A stretch of DNA of 64,000 nucleotides, taken from NCBI GenBank assembly GCA_023213395.1, contig CM041465.1, forward strand, positions 196,361,741-196,425,740, read 5' to 3'. The position numbers were made by a program, and so were the translations under genes. This DNA comes from Cycas panzhihuaensis (taxonomy: Eukaryota; Cycadophyta). The notes under the pieces were generated by a model. It was not told the DNA's origin. It worked only from the letters and a program-made list of their open reading frames with translations, and ran no database searches. Below are positions 45,926 to 57,630 of this stretch, piece by piece. Positions within the stretch are counted from its first letter, which is position 1. Each line of letters opens with the position of its first letter.

Positions 45926-46168
45926 GTGGCATTAAGAGAACTCTATAAACTGAAGATGAGAGAGGGTCAAACGGTATCAGAATTCATTACTAAGTTAACT
46001 GGTATTAAGACTGCCCTTCTCACAGCAGGAGACAAGTTAACAGACACAAAAGTGATACATCTTGTGCTGAACAAACTTCCAAAATCTTTCGATAACATGG
46101 TGAACATGTTGACAGGAGGAGGACATACGACTACAATGTCCTTTGATACATTGACGGGACATATGTAA
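45926..46168 (+). pseudogene. Copia gag fragment
   Basis: Eighty codons resembling the gag of plant copia elements (LYKLKMREGQTVSEFI, LPKSFDNMVNMLTG). The N-terminus and the CCHC knuckle are missing; a stop follows at 46166-46168. It is joined almost directly to the pre-integrase part, so an internal deletion removed the protease region. Confidence 0.82.
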
Positions 46169-46199
46169 AGTCAAAAACATACTCCGTGTAAAACATACC

Positions 46200-47436
46200 A
46201 GATATCTCATTTAATCACCTTGTATGTAAAAGCTGCATGATGGGAAAACAACACAGAACTCCGTTTTCAAAAAGTACGTGGTGCACAGAACATAAATTGG
46301 AATTAATACACACCGATTTGTGTGGTCCATTTACACCAGTCTCAACAAATGGTTCGAGGTATTTCTTGACTTTTATTAATGATTTTTCCAGGAAAACTTG
46401 GGTGTACTTTTTATCTAGTAAGTCAGAAACCTTTGAATACTTTAAAGAATTCAAAGCTGTAAGTGAATTGGAAAGCGGTCAAAAAACCAAATATGTCCAT
46501 TCAGATAGAGGAGGAGAATTTGTGTCCAATGATTTTCTTCATTTTTGCGAAATATATGGAATTCAAAAACAGTTCACAACTCATACACCTCAATCCAACG
46601 GGGTTGCAGAAAGGATGAATAGAACAATTGTAGAGATGGCTCAGTGCATGTTAAATAATAGAGAATTAATAAAGAAATATTGGGAAGAAGCTGTACATAC
46701 AATTGTATATCTGATTAACAGAAGCCCTACTCAATTACTAGAAAATATAACGCCTGAAGAAGCTTGGACAGGACACAAGCCAAATGTAAGTCATTTAAAA
46801 ATCTTTGGCTGCAAGGCTTATGTTCACATTCCAGATAAGAAAAGAACTAAATTAGATAATAAGAGCATAGAGTGTATAATGGTTGGATACAACAATCATT
46901 CAAAGGCATACAGATGTCTTGATCCAAAAACAGACAAACTCTATGTTAGCAGGGATGTAATCTTTGATGAGAAAAAAGAGAATGTTGATACAGTAGTACA
47001 GGAAATTGATGAAAGCAATCTAAATATATGTCCTGCACAGTTGGAAGAAAAGTCAAATATAACATCAGAAAGTATTGAGACAGAGGATGGCATTTCAGAT
47101 AAGCAACTAACCAATAGTTGCAATCCTCAGTCAAACAGCAGCTCCAACTCCAGAGAAGAAGAAGATAAATCATTGCAAGAATGTACTTCAAAGAAAGTAC
47201 CAAGGTGGTACCTCAAAGTGCTTGAAGAAACAAAGGGAGAAATATTTAAACATAGAACAAGATCTCAAAAACCACAAGCATTGATTTGTTCTATTGAACC
47301 AGGTTCCTATGAAGAAGCAAGCAGCTCTCAAAATTGGAGAATGGCAATGGATACTGAAATTGAAGCTATACAAAGAAACAAAACATGGAACTTAGTATTG
47401 ATTCCTAAAAATAAACCCATTATAAATTGTAAATGA
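46200..47436 (+). pseudogene. Copia integrase and linker
   Basis: The pre-integrase tail CKSCMMGKQHRTPF is followed by the core: first Asp in LIHTDLCGPF, second in VHSDRGGEF, Glu in QSNGVAERMNR, the pattern of plant Ty1/copia integrases. Then come HLKIFGCKAYVHIP and a Ser/Glu-rich linker. The frame is open from 46237 and ends at a TGA (47434-47436) where the family has Trp (K-W-VYKIK), a single-base nonsense change. The frame continues unchanged beyond it. Confidence 0.92.
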
Positions 47437-48297
47437 GTATACAAGATAAAGGAAAAACCAAATGGAGAAGTAGAGAAATACAAGGCTAGGTTGGTAGCAA
47501 AAGGCTACACACAAACAACAGGAATTGACTATGAAGAAACATTCTCTCCATTAGCAAAGTTGAATACGGTAAGAACAGTGATTGCTCTTGCTGCCCAGAA
47601 AGGTTGGAAAATTTATCAAATGGACGTCAAAAGTGCATTCCTGAATGGAGATCTACAAGAAGAAGTGTATATGTATCAACCAGAAGGATACATAAAGCCA
47701 GGTCAAGAAAATATGGTGTGCAAATTGAAAAAGGCATTGTATGGACTCAAACAAGCACCAAGAGCCTGGTATACCAAACTTGATTCATATTTAACACAAA
47801 ATGGGTTCCATCGTTGCGAATCAGATCATAGTTTGTATGTGAAAAAAAATCAAGGATCAATCTCCATTGTAGTAGTATACGTGGATGACATGATTATCAC
47901 TGGAGGTGACAAAAATTCAATTGCATTTATTAAAAGCAAGTTTGAAAAAGTCTTTGAAATGACATATTTGGGAATGCTACATTACTATCTTGGAATAGAA
48001 ATAGAACAGAACAGTTCTTTCATTACTCTCTCACAAACAAGGTACATCAAAAACTTACTAAACAAGTTTGGAATGGAAAGTTGTAATGCTATTAGCACAC
48101 CAATGGAAATAGGGTTAGTACTGAATATAGAACAGGAAGCACTTCCTGTTGATGCAACGTTTTATAGACAGTTGGTTGGAAACTTCATTTATCTCATAGC
48201 CACATGTCCAGACATCTCATATGCTATTGGATTAATCTCCAGGTTTATGGAAAGTCCCAAAACTCCTCACTGGAATGCTACAAAAAGAATCCTATGA
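47437..48297 (+). pseudogene. Copia reverse transcriptase
   Basis: Same frame as the integrase, after one nonsense codon. Motifs: ARLVAKGYTQTTGIDYEETF, MDVKSAFLNGDL with the first catalytic Asp, ALYGLKQAPRAWY, and VVYVDDMIITG with the YVDD box. The usual length of the domain is present. A TGA at 48295-48297 replaces an Arg codon (RIL-R-YLKGT in relatives), the sort of change expected from cytosine deamination. Confidence 0.94.
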
Positions 48298-48816
48298 TAT
48301 CTAAAAGGGACCATGAATTTTGGTCTAAAATATGACAAGGAAAACAATGTACAGCTGACCGGTTTTTGTGATTCAGACTAGGTCGAGATGTAATGTATAG
48401 GAAATCAACATCAGGATATTGCTTCTTCCTAGGAAAATCTTTGATTTCTTGGAGCAGTAAAAGGCAACCTACAGTTGCATTGTCCTCAACAGAAGAAGAA
48501 TACAAAGTCAGTTGTCAATGTAGCATGCGAAGGAGTATGGATCAGACAACTCCTAAAGGAATTGGGAGTAGAGCAAACGATGCCAACTCAAATATTTTGT
48601 GATAATCAAAGTACCATAAAAATGACAAAAAATCCCATACTACGTGCTAGAACAAAGCATATAGAAGTACACCATCATTTTATCAGGGAAAAGGTGCAAA
48701 ATAAAGAAATTGAGCTCCAACATTGTCCATTCGAGGATCAAACAGCTGATGTGCTCACTAAATCTCTTGGAAGGGAGAAATTCATTACCTTCAAAAATCT
48801 ATTAGGATTAAGATAG
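48298..48816 (+). pseudogene. Copia RNase H
   Basis: YLKGTMNFGLKYD and GFCDSD begin the domain, then [10 protein letters not shown] and [27 protein letters not shown], and the end DVLTKSLGREKFITFKNLLG. Stops and a frameshift around 48380-48530 break the frame. The last part (48475-48816) is open. Confidence 0.9.
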
Positions 48817-48835
48817 GTAAAATATTAAGAGGGGG

Positions 48836-49039
48836 TGTAAAAGGTAATATTTTACTTTAGACTATAATACATAATGTAAGGGTCTTGTACCTCTTCCCCC
48901 TTCACTCTTAATTTGACAAGTAGCATCATACTGATAGGGTTGTTGCCATTTGTACCTACCTTGTACATGTATATATATATTCAATGGATCATTAATAAAA
49001 TGGTGAAGGGAATTCCTTCTTCGTTGAAGATTTTGTACA
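48836..49039 (+). repeat. Copia 3' LTR (about 204 bp, inferred)
   Basis: The tract AAGAGGGGG lies directly before TGTAAAAGG. The next plausible end with inverted termini is TTTTGTACA at 49039, giving TGTA...TACA ends. A TATA-like run is near 48968-48979. With no second LTR in the window, the right border is uncertain. Confidence 0.62.
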
Positions 49040-49687
49040 CCATATTGTTTAATAAAAAAGAGATTTTAGGAGAGAGTCATTTGATATATTTATTGGGTCA
49101 CATCTTATGTTTTTGTCAATTGTTATTCCTTGTAAGCCATTATGGTAGTTGTATGCCCATAAAGGCAAGTGAAAACTCATAGAAGTGATTAAGAACCCTT
49201 AAAGGGATGTGAAAAGCTTGAGGGACCAATTTTTGGACGCTTCAATGCATAGTTTTTTGAAGGGCAATTGGTTACAAAATTGAAGGAGACTAAAGGGATC
49301 ACCCAGTGGAGGCTACAAGAAATGAAGTTGTTATCAAGTCCTTAGCCTATTTGTTTTTCCTAGGTAGTTTGGCCAGCTCCTGGAATGGTTGACAGATGAC
49401 AGATGCTGGCAAAACCATGTACACAAAGGAGGTTCCTATAGAATTGGTAGTTGTAACGATTAGTTATCCATGCAGTCTAGAAGATGGAACTTTTTTTATA
49501 TGAATGTCAATAAACATTGATCAGCTAAGCAACTTGAAGGTACAACTTGTACAAGTTGGAGATGTTCTCCATTTGATCTAGTATATTTAAAGAAAGAGGC
49601 AATTGTGATGCTTGTCTTAGTGAAAATTTTTAAGATAAAGGGTATAGTGTGTTTTGATGTGATATTTGAATTTTGTAATTAAACATT
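49040..49687. other. AT-rich DNA between copia and element D
   Basis: No gene and no match to the C LTR or any other element in the window. ACATT at 49683-49687 is the candidate target duplication of D. Confidence 0.6.
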
Positions 49688-52216
49688 TAAAACGCTCGCT
49701 AGGGGGTGGTGTCCCTACGTCTAGCAAAAAGGGTGTAAAAATATGCAATGCTGATTAAGCTAGGCAGCAAGGACTTCACCTCGTAGGGCGTCCGCACGCC
49801 GAGCGCCGGATTCGAATCGCAAGGTGCCTGGTTGCTTCCAGGTAGCCGTGCAAAGCAAGGCCTTCCTACCCCTCGGATGGCCGGGAAGAGGAGAGAGCGC
49901 CTTGCGCGTTGTGTCTTCTCAAGGTAATGAGAAGGCAACGAACGGAAGGGCAGCTAACTAGCGTACGGGCAAATGCGAAAAGGGGGTGCGATGAGGGTAA
50001 CTCAAATGCAACGTAAACAATCTAACTACGTTATGCTACGCTAGCCAAAGCAAGAAACAACGTAAAAATGAGTGCACTTTTCCTTTTCTCTTTTTAATCT
50101 TTTACAAGTTCCTAACTACACAAGCAGATATATGAAAGGCGACAATGTAAAAGGGATACGCAGGGAACAAGGAGAATACCTGGATCCAGCGTCTGAATGG
50201 AGTGCTGCTCGTCCCTTTAAGTTCCGCTCCTTTCTACTCCGTTCATCATGCAAGCGATGCCAATCGGCGGTAGTTGCCGGAAGCAATGGAAGAGGGGCTT
50301 ACTTACCTCCCCTTAAGCATGCAAAAGCAAATAAACGGAAAAGAAACGAAAGCGTGAAACAAAAAGAAATGCACCACATGGGGAACTAACCTGCAATGGG
50401 TTTGTTCCACGTATCGCTCCACTAACGCGAGATCCTGCAAACAAGTGGGGAGAATAACTTCCTCTCGGAAGAGAGGCCACGAAATATACCAAAGATATAT
50501 ACTAAAATCAAATGGAACTTAAACCTATGCTAAGCATCAATATGTAGCCAAGTAAAATAGCGACATGCAATAAATACTCTCACCACCATACACCATAAAG
50601 ACACTCAAAAGGGAAAAGAGTATAGCCTTGGGATGGCTAACTCACCCACGAAGGACCTCCACGGGACTCGAGAAGGAGAAACGGGTTGACAACAAGGTTG
50701 TAAAGCAACAAACCATAACAAAGGAGGCAGCGACGGAAAGATTTGGGGCTTAGGTAGGGCCCAATACCGACAAATGGGGTTTCTGGAAACGGCATGGCAA
50801 TGGGTTGCCTACGCTAACTCGAACACCACAACTAGATTCCCTAAACTCCTTTAACCCATTCCCTAAGAAAGCACTAATGGCAAAGGGAAAGAGGATAAGG
50901 GACGGAACCCTTGGGGAGAAGGGCAACAATGGGGGATGGAACTCCGCCTACCTCCCTCAAATCCTCTTATGTTGCCCCTTTGCAACAGCCAACCAAGAAA
51001 AGGGGTGAAAGGGATGGTTTAAAGAAAACAGTGAGGCTTCAAAAGAAAATGGGAATAGCACCAATCTAGTACAACAACGTAAAGAAAACTAGAGAAACTA
51101 GGATTTCATTCATCAACACACAAAAGAAATAAGAACAAAATAGATTGCAAGTAGGAATAAAGAATACCTTGTTGGAGGAGAATCAAGCATGAGCTTTGCT
51201 GTTAGGAAACAACAGCAATAACTAGTGTATGAGGGCTGATAATGACAGGTTTTTACAAGAGTGAAGTGAAGAAAAATCCTTGCAAACTTGGAGCCTTGGA
51301 AGTTGGCCCTTTGGAGAAGCTTTTTGGTGGAAGTTTCCTTTGGAACCTTGAGCACTTGCAAAGAGGTATGAGGCTTCTTTGTTGAGAGTCAGAGGGGGCA
51401 GCAATGGCCCTGCAAATCCAGCTGGTAGCAGTCCTTCTCTTCTGTGACAAGTTCCTGTGCATGTAGATTGTGTCTTTCTCTGTGTGTTTTTAGTTGAAAA
51501 GTCAGAAAAATGGCCAAAAGATCCTCAAAATGGAGAGCAAAATCCTCTTTATCCCCGCTCACACGGTGAACGCGTTGGGGGTCAGGAGTGATCGATAGAC
51601 GCCACGCCGCGATTACGCAAAAATGGAAACTGTCGCGTGGTTCTCTTTTTTTAAATTTCAAACAGTCGTCTGATAAACTCTGTGATCAAGCGCAAAGACC
51701 GCCAGATCGCTAAGTTTACTGCAGATGATCGGAAACAAAAAGAGAAAAAGGAGCAGAAACATAAGGTTTTGAAGTAAAAATCAAGACCAAAAATAAAATT
51801 TGAGCGGTGGGGAATGCCCAGGTAATGGGCAAGTAGCCAAAATAATGAAACGAGTCCCAACTAAGGATTAAGTCAGGCTTAGGAGGGACTACAACGCGAG
51901 TAACATGTTGCATCGGGAGCAAACAGGACTGACTGAAACATCCTGGGAGACCGTGGAGACAAAGTGGGTGGCTATGTGCCATACGGGGTGTAGCATTCGC
52001 TGAGGAATGCCCCCGTTGTGAGTCGTCATAGGCTGATGGTGTGCCGTAAGCACATGCATTATGAGCAAGTAGAGAAGCAATGCATGCAGGCAGGCATATA
52101 TCAAGCAACCTACGCTAAATAACCTCAATTAAGCATGGGCAAGGGAAAGTGAGAATGTATACCTGAACATACCTGCGCCGATGAGTCTCGAGTCCATTGC
52201 CAGTAGCTGGGAAACA
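49688..52216 (-). repeat. 3' LTR of element D (2529 bp)
   Basis: The outer end TAAAACGCTCG corresponds to TGAAACGCTCG at 63658, so the terminal TG has become TA. The inner end GGGAAACA is the complement of TGTTTCCC. The first 340 bp matches 63658-64000 with scattered differences. It carries the TATA box (50493-50502), start hairpin (50461-50476) and paired stem-loops (50897-50945) of the family. Confidence 0.94.
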
Positions 52217-52228
52217 CTGCCCCCTTGG
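52217..52228 (-). other. Polypurine tract of element D
   Basis: CCAAGGGGGCAG on the reverse strand, directly before TGTTTCCC. Confidence 0.88.
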
Positions 52229-52575
52229 CAGCAGAGCCTCACTGCTCGGAAGCGTAACGTGATGGCGAATGCTGACAATCAAAGATATGAGTAGCACATG
52301 CATATATATATAAAAGCAATAAAGAGCAGCACATGGACCAAAGGTGTAGGCGAGTGTTGTGGCGGAACGCATGGACAAGGGAGACGGAGACGAGGACAAC
52401 GTAGGGGCTGCCTACGCGTCGTCTAAGCATCGACCTGTAAATGAAATAAGCAAGTAAAAGGGGATGCCCCCTGTTGCCGAAGTGCAATGTGAAGTAGGAG
52501 GGCATCCAACAAATAGAGCAAACACATCTAACTAATAGCAACTAGAGACTCGGGCACGGGCTAGCCAGGCAAGCC
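52229..52575 (-). other. 3' untranslated internal segment of D
   Basis: The counterpart of A 6698-7037, with the TATA-like run near 52300-52315. No gene. Confidence 0.6.
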
Positions 52576-52998
52576 TCAGGGGCGGTCGTCCAGAAGAGGG
52601 AGGCGACGCTCAAGGATAAGGAGGACGAGACTGTCGGCCTCAGCATTGAGGTCCATAGGGATACGCTGAATATCCACTAATGAGAAACGAGCTAGAAGAG
52701 ACCTGGCAGCAGACGCGAGGGTTCTCAGGTGAGGGCATCACACCTGGTAGACCTGGGTGAGATGGGACACCACAACCTGAGAATCGCAAAGCAACACGAT
52801 GGACCCGTGATGGAAACAGAGAGCATCGGTAAGGGCTTCAATAACGGCCATGTACTCGGCTTCGTTATTGGTTGCCTTGGGAAGGAAGACCCCGGAATGC
52901 AAGAAATCGTATCTGGAGGGGCTGCGAAGAATCCATACAGCGGCGGAAGGTCCGGGGTTGCCGCGACTTCCACCATCGGTAAAAATGAAAAGGGACAT
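52576..52998 (-). pseudogene. Archaeal-type RNase H of element D
   Basis: It starts at the ATG at 52998 with SLFIFTDGGSRGNPGPS; ATNNEAEYMAVIEAL and LCDSQVVVSHLTQVY follow. Asp, Glu and Asp of the active site are intact. A TGA at 52738-52740 stands where A has an Arg codon (QV-R-CPHLRTL), again a C-to-T type change. The C-terminal part continues in the same frame to LERRLPLLDDRP near 52580, with an Asp (AEAD) available as the last active-site residue. It is separate from pol and points away from the PMD gene. Confidence 0.87.
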
Positions 52999-53525
52999 AT
53001 CGGGACACTAAGCTCTGGTGGCGAATAGATAGCAATGAAAGTAAAAAGAAAGACTCGAATGGCGAGCAAAAAAGGTGGCCGAGAAGGGTAGGAGGACCTA
53101 GCAATGAGGTTACCCAAAAATGAGAGCGAGCAATCTAGCCACTGGCTGAGAGTGGGCGGAGAAAAGATGCCCTGGAGTGCCAAAGGTTGCTTTGGGAAGC
53201 AAAACATGCCCCCCAGACGGGGGAGCATTCCCTTTGGAGACCCCAAGGGCGAATAAGGGCTGCGAAAACGAGGTCAGGGCGGCGAAATGAGCCAAACGAA
53301 TATAAACTCGGGCATGCACGGGAGTAGCACGTAAAACGATGCAGAAGGGCCCTGGCAAAAGTGCAATAACGAAGCGCCATAAATGCCCTTGCAAGGGAGG
53401 GAAAAAAGGGCATCAATAGAGCACAATGGGCGACAGGGCCAGAAGGCAAAGGCTATCCGGGCAACGAGATGGTCCCAACGACTGTTGCGAGGTCAGAAAC
53501 GGAAGAAGTGCCCGTCGGGGCCCCC
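52999..53525. other. Spacer between divergent RNase H and PMD gene (D)
   Basis: The counterpart of A 5751-6275. No supported gene; frames are not conserved between A and D. Confidence 0.6.
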
Positions 53526-53537
53526 GCCTATACAAGG
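53526..53537 (+). promoter_or_regulatory. TATA-like box of the PMD gene in D
   Basis: GCCTATACAAGG, one change from the A copy (GCCTATATAAGG). The distance to the proposed ATG at 53696 is about 160 bp, equal to A. Confidence 0.55.
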
Positions 53538-53695
53538 AAAACGAATGAAAATCGGATTCATTTTCACTGGCTCTCGTGCGAAACCAGAGCCATTCCCTTA
53601 CGACGCAGAGTGCTACCCGACTTTGGAGGCATGCAGGAGACAATCCGACCGTTGGATCTGAGCATAGTGAGAGCCGTTACGACCAGAGAGACAAG

Positions 53696-56135
53696 ATGGC
53701 GACAGTCAGGCCAGACCCAGTGAGTGGATCTCACAAAACCTTCCCCATTTTAAAGTTCAAAGTTTATTGCTTTTTAGTTAATTTAATGCATTTTTTATGC
53801 CCCTTATGGGCAATTGGATGCCTCTCGGAGTCCGAATTAGACCCAAAAAGAGGCGGGGACCTGGGCATTAGGGAGCCCTAGTCCCGGTGGGCCCCACGGG
53901 GGTCCACCACAAGAATTTTTTGAGATTTTCTGGGCAGAAACCCCCCTTTTTAGGTGGGTTGCCATTCGTACCGCGGCCAAGATCGCGGCACCGTGATCTT
54001 GGACGTGGGATCGCTACAGGATAGCGATCACCGTGGGAGCCGCTCCAAATTTAGCGGTACCACTAAATTTGGCACAGTATGCAGGCAGAAAACTAGAAAA
54101 AAATAGAAGAGGGGCCAAACAGCCCCCAAAATCAGGCAGGAAAGTCAAAAAGAAAGCTCGGAGGATAGATGACTGCTAGGAGGCTAATCTTGACTGATTT
54201 TTTATGATTGCAGGCAGTTATCGCGGTGGACAACCGCGAGAACGTAGGCATGCCCATATTGAGCTACATGGAGATGGCGTCCCAAGAGGACAAGGCGACT
54301 CTGAAGAGGTGTGGCCTATACAAGGCCCTCAAGACACCTCAGTTCACGTCAGACCAGAGCCTTCTGGTTGACATCGTGTCGCACTGGGATAGGAGGAGGC
54401 AAGTATTTCACCTGCCTCAGGTAGGTGATGTCACTATTACCCCAGGGGATATCAGGCAGATTCTGGGAGTTCCACCGACAGGGAGGCCAGTGAGGCTGGA
54501 AGCGCTGCCTAGCACCGAGGCAGCACACAGAGAGGCAGCCCAGTTCTTCACAGGGACCGACAAGTGGGAGCGGAGGGGAGTTGCCCTCCAGACTATGCTT
54601 ATGTTGCAGATTCCTCGAGTGAGGAAGTTGATCGTACTATGCATTCTATTCCAGATTTCCCGGAAATAGAACTACAGGGAGATCCCTAGAGGCTGGGTGG
54701 ATGCAGCGCACTGGTGCGAGGCCGGCGAGAGGATGGATTGGGCTACTCTGGTTGCGGCGAACCTCGTCGCACAGTTAGACACCATTCAGAGTTCCAGTAG
54801 GGGAGGATTCTCTTATAGCACGCTGTTGCAGTGCTAGTTTTTTGACCATTTTGCGGTAGTGGCACCAGCAGGGGCGCCATACCCCATAGCAGAGTGGGCC
54901 CCAATGGTCCACAGATGGCAAACGCGGCTCCGAGGGACAGAGGATCAGGTGCATGTCCGTCTGTCGGTAGATGCGACGTCACTCGACCTCCTCACTTTGA
55001 CAGACTATACAGCAGAGCCATACAGGGCAGTGAGGTGTGAGAGTGACGATGGAGCGGGCAGAGTAGGAGCGCCCATCAATGATGACGATGATGACGATAG
55101 CGATGGCGATAGTGGTGATGACAGCGATGATGGGGGAGACGGGGCTGGCCCATCACGACCTGCAGGAGAGGCAGGTTCATCACGACCAGCAGGAGGAGTA
55201 GCAGGACCATCCGGGACTGCCGGAGGAGGGGCAGGCCCATCAGGAGCCGTTGAGGAGAGCAGGGGGCCAGAGATCAGGGGCCGCAGACTACGGATCGTGA
55301 GGAGATCCGGAGAGGCGAGGGTCAAGCCAGTCCCTACTAGGAGCGAGGCTGAGGCAGAGGAGGTACCTGAGGACGAGGTACTTGCAGCTGGCGGAGGGCC
55401 AGGAGACGAGGATGTCACCCGAGCAGAGGAGCCGGCGGCCATGGCAGGTGAGACCTAACCGTTTCCTTAGTCATTTGACATCTAGACAGATACTTGATTT
55501 CATTTTATTATGGTATGCAGTGAGAATATACACTGACACACCGCATGTTGCATTGGTAGGTGTAGCAGAGGTTCAGAGATTGGTGGAGGCCATGGTGAAG
55601 GAGACGTTCCCTCAAGTTTACGCAGAGGGGCAACCGCCCATCCAAAGTGAGAGGATGTGCCCAGTTGGCGGAGCCCATATGCAGCGTCGCCTTGGGCGAG
55701 GGTGAGAGACATCTGGGTTGCAGAGTCCCAGGAACACATGACATTCAGGGGCAGCTGCAACGAGAGCTTGACGCGGCCAGGGGCGAGCGGGATGAGCTGC
55801 GTAGACGAGTCTAGGCCTTAGAGGCTCAGAGCGGAGCAGGGGGAGATGCGGAGAGCAGGGTCCGCATAGCGGTACTGGAGGAGCACCTCAAGGTGACAGA
55901 GGAGGGGCTCCGAGGAGAGAGGGATCGTATCCAGGCCCGATACGATCAGCTGGTGGCGCAGATGGCCTCGAGGTCGAGCAGGAGCTGGACCTACACACAC
56001 ACAGCAGCTACGACCCCGAGACGACCTCGAGACGAGGGGAGCGAGGCTGGCAACTCGCGGAGGCCCAGGAGGAGCCTCGGAGGGATGTGGTCCCTAGGCA
56101 AGGGATCACACTGCACTGTGGGATGGCACCCGTGA
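53696..56135 (+). pseudogene. PMD gene of element D, opposite to the element (three exons)
   Basis: Model: exon 1 53696-53719 (ACAAGATGGCGAC context, 8 codons), intron 1 53720-54213 (GTGAGT...TTGCAG), exon 2 54214-55447, intron 2 55448-55559 (GTGAGA...GGTAG, 112 bp), exon 3 55560 onward. Both introns keep the reading frame (phase 0, then phase 1). Exon 2 has AVDNRENVGMPILSYMEM, then VFHLPQVGDVTITPGDI and ILGVP (PMD core), WAPMVHRWQTRLRG and an Asp-rich linker followed by Gly/Pro/Ala repeats. Exon 3 starts VAEVQRLVEAMVKETFPQ and ends in a coiled coil (EEGLRGERDRIQARYDQLV) with a Ser/Arg tail. Damage: a TAG at 54667-54669, one near 54835, and a frameshift near 55700. Exon 2 is the clearest copy in the window. 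Function unknown. Confidence 0.8.
53977..54072. repeat. Cluster of three palindromes in intron 1 (D)
   Basis: 53977-54002 (arms CCAAGATCGCGG and CCGTGATCTTGG), 54009-54029 (arms GATCGCTA and TAGCGATC) and 54045-54072 (arms CCAAATTTAGCGG and its complement with one mismatch). Same order and arms as A 5203-5301. In the middle palindrome the inner pair is A-T in D but C-G in A. Confidence 0.82.
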
Positions 56136-56279
56136 TCGGGATGCAGTAGCATACGAGATGTACATTTGGTTTTGACGGGAAAGCACGGGCCTCCACGGGG
56201 GTCATATGTAGGCTCACATGATTGTACCCCCCCTGCAAGGATCCCGGCTTCCCACACGCATGATGTACCATGACATTTT

Positions 56280-56317
<38 letters not shown>

Positions 56318-56731
56318 GGTAATTGGAACCCCGTTTTGACACGAAATGATGTGTATCATGTATGATAGAGATAGCATGTATGGTTTACTTTTGTATGTTG
56401 TAAATGTTTTGATGTAAATATGTTTTGTTGTAAGTATTTTGATTGTAATATGCATGTATTTCCTTCCATGTATGGCTATATGTCTAACAGGAGCACACAC
56501 ATCCACCGTAAGCAGAGGTGACCAAGAGGTGTGAGGTTAGAAATAGAGCGACATGCACGTCCACGGAGGAGCATAGCGGAATATGCGAAGGAAACAACAG
56601 GTAGGGGAGGGGAGTGATGATACTCTAAGGCATCGTCCTAGTCGGGGGATGCCCAAATAGGAGGACAAAGGTTCCCGAGAGCATACGGGAACGCGGGTTC
56701 CGCGGGAGGAACCGGAAGAAAAAGTAAAAAT
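56136..56731 (-). other. Post-integrase spacer of element D with (TA)n
   Basis: Homologous to A 2525-3154. It contains a (TA)n run of about 17 units at 56282-56315, expanded relative to A. No gene. Confidence 0.75.
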
Positions 56732-56788
56732 CCATCTTAAATTGCCATTCTACCTGTGGTTGGGAGGAATGGGAACAATTTAAAATGG
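56732..56788 (-). other. Conserved hairpin just after the integrase stop (D)
   Basis: A 57-bp palindrome with arms CCATCTTAAATTG (56732-56744) and CAATTTAAAATGG (56776-56788), the same size as in A. It starts about 45 bp beyond the integrase stop in the element's direction. Confidence 0.78.
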
Positions 56789-56833
56789 TAGTTTAGGCTC
56801 GTTTCGGAGCAACGCGAAGAAAAAGCAGAAGGA

Positions 56834-57630
56834 TCATGCGTAAAACTTCTTGAGGAATTTCCCGTTGACCACTTTCTTGAATTCCAGGCCTTCCAAGGTG
56901 GCGATCCTGTAGGCGCCGTTATCGAGGCTTTCGAGAACGACGAAGGGGCCTACCCATTTGGGCCCGAATTTGGCCAAGCGATCGTAAAGGTATTCCAATT
57001 TGAGGATGTGGTCCCCGGGGCACAAAGGACGGGCACGAAGACGTTTGTCGTGTGTCCTTTGTAAGCAGGCTTTCGAAGCAAGATTCGCTTGGTAAGCCAT
57101 TAAGCACCTCTCATCTAGGGCTTCGAGGTCCAGGAGGCGAGTCTGGTGAATAGACTCCTCGTCAATGAGGCCTCGAAGGGGAACCCGTAGAGAGGGGATC
57201 TCCACTTCCAGTGGGAGTATCGCCTCGGTTCCGTAGACTAACGAGAATGGAGTCATTCCGGTAGTCGTGCGGATAGAAGTGCGATAAGCCCACAAGGCGG
57301 AAGGGAGTTGGATGTGCCAATCCCTCTGAGATTGGGCAACGGTCTTCTTTAGAATGTTGACGAGCGTTTTGTTGAAAGATTCAACTTGCCTGTTTGCTTG
57401 GGGGTAATAAGGGGATGACGTCTTATATGAGATTTTGAATTTCTCGCATAGCTCGTCCATTTCCTTATTACAGAAGGAAGTTCCATTATCCGTAATTAGG
57501 ACATCCGAATCCAAACGACAAATAATATCTTTGGTAGACGAAGGTGGCTATCGTCTTGCCAGCGTAGTGATGTGGGGATTGCCTCTGCCCATTTAGTGAA
57601 GTATTCGGTAGCGGTTAAGATATATTTATG
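56834..57630 (-). pseudogene. Integrase catalytic and C-terminal part of D
   Basis: Open from 57514 to 56834: DVLITDNGTSF (second Asp), QVESFNKTLV (Glu), and KFGPKWVGPFVVLE near the end. The segment 57630-57515, which joins it to the zinc domain, contains the stop at 57630 (CAA to TAA by comparison with A) and a frameshift near 57540. Ends KFLKKFYA, as in A. Confidence 0.92.

Larger units (their letters stand above)
45908..49039 (+). mobile_element. Ty1/copia retrotransposon, 5' truncated
   Basis: Order gag - integrase - RT - RNase H - LTR, the Ty1/copia order. The 5' LTR and start of gag are missing at the junction with element C. Zinc knuckle and protease are also missing: gag ends at 46168 and the pre-integrase segment (HLVCKSCMMGKQHRTPF) starts about 30 bp later. 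The 3' end has a polypurine tract and a short LTR. Only this one LTR is present, so its right border is an inference. Confidence 0.9.

Noticed and set aside
48840-49687. Resumption of the C 5' LTR after the copia element
   Set aside because: I compared this stretch with 30590-33628 and saw no similarity.
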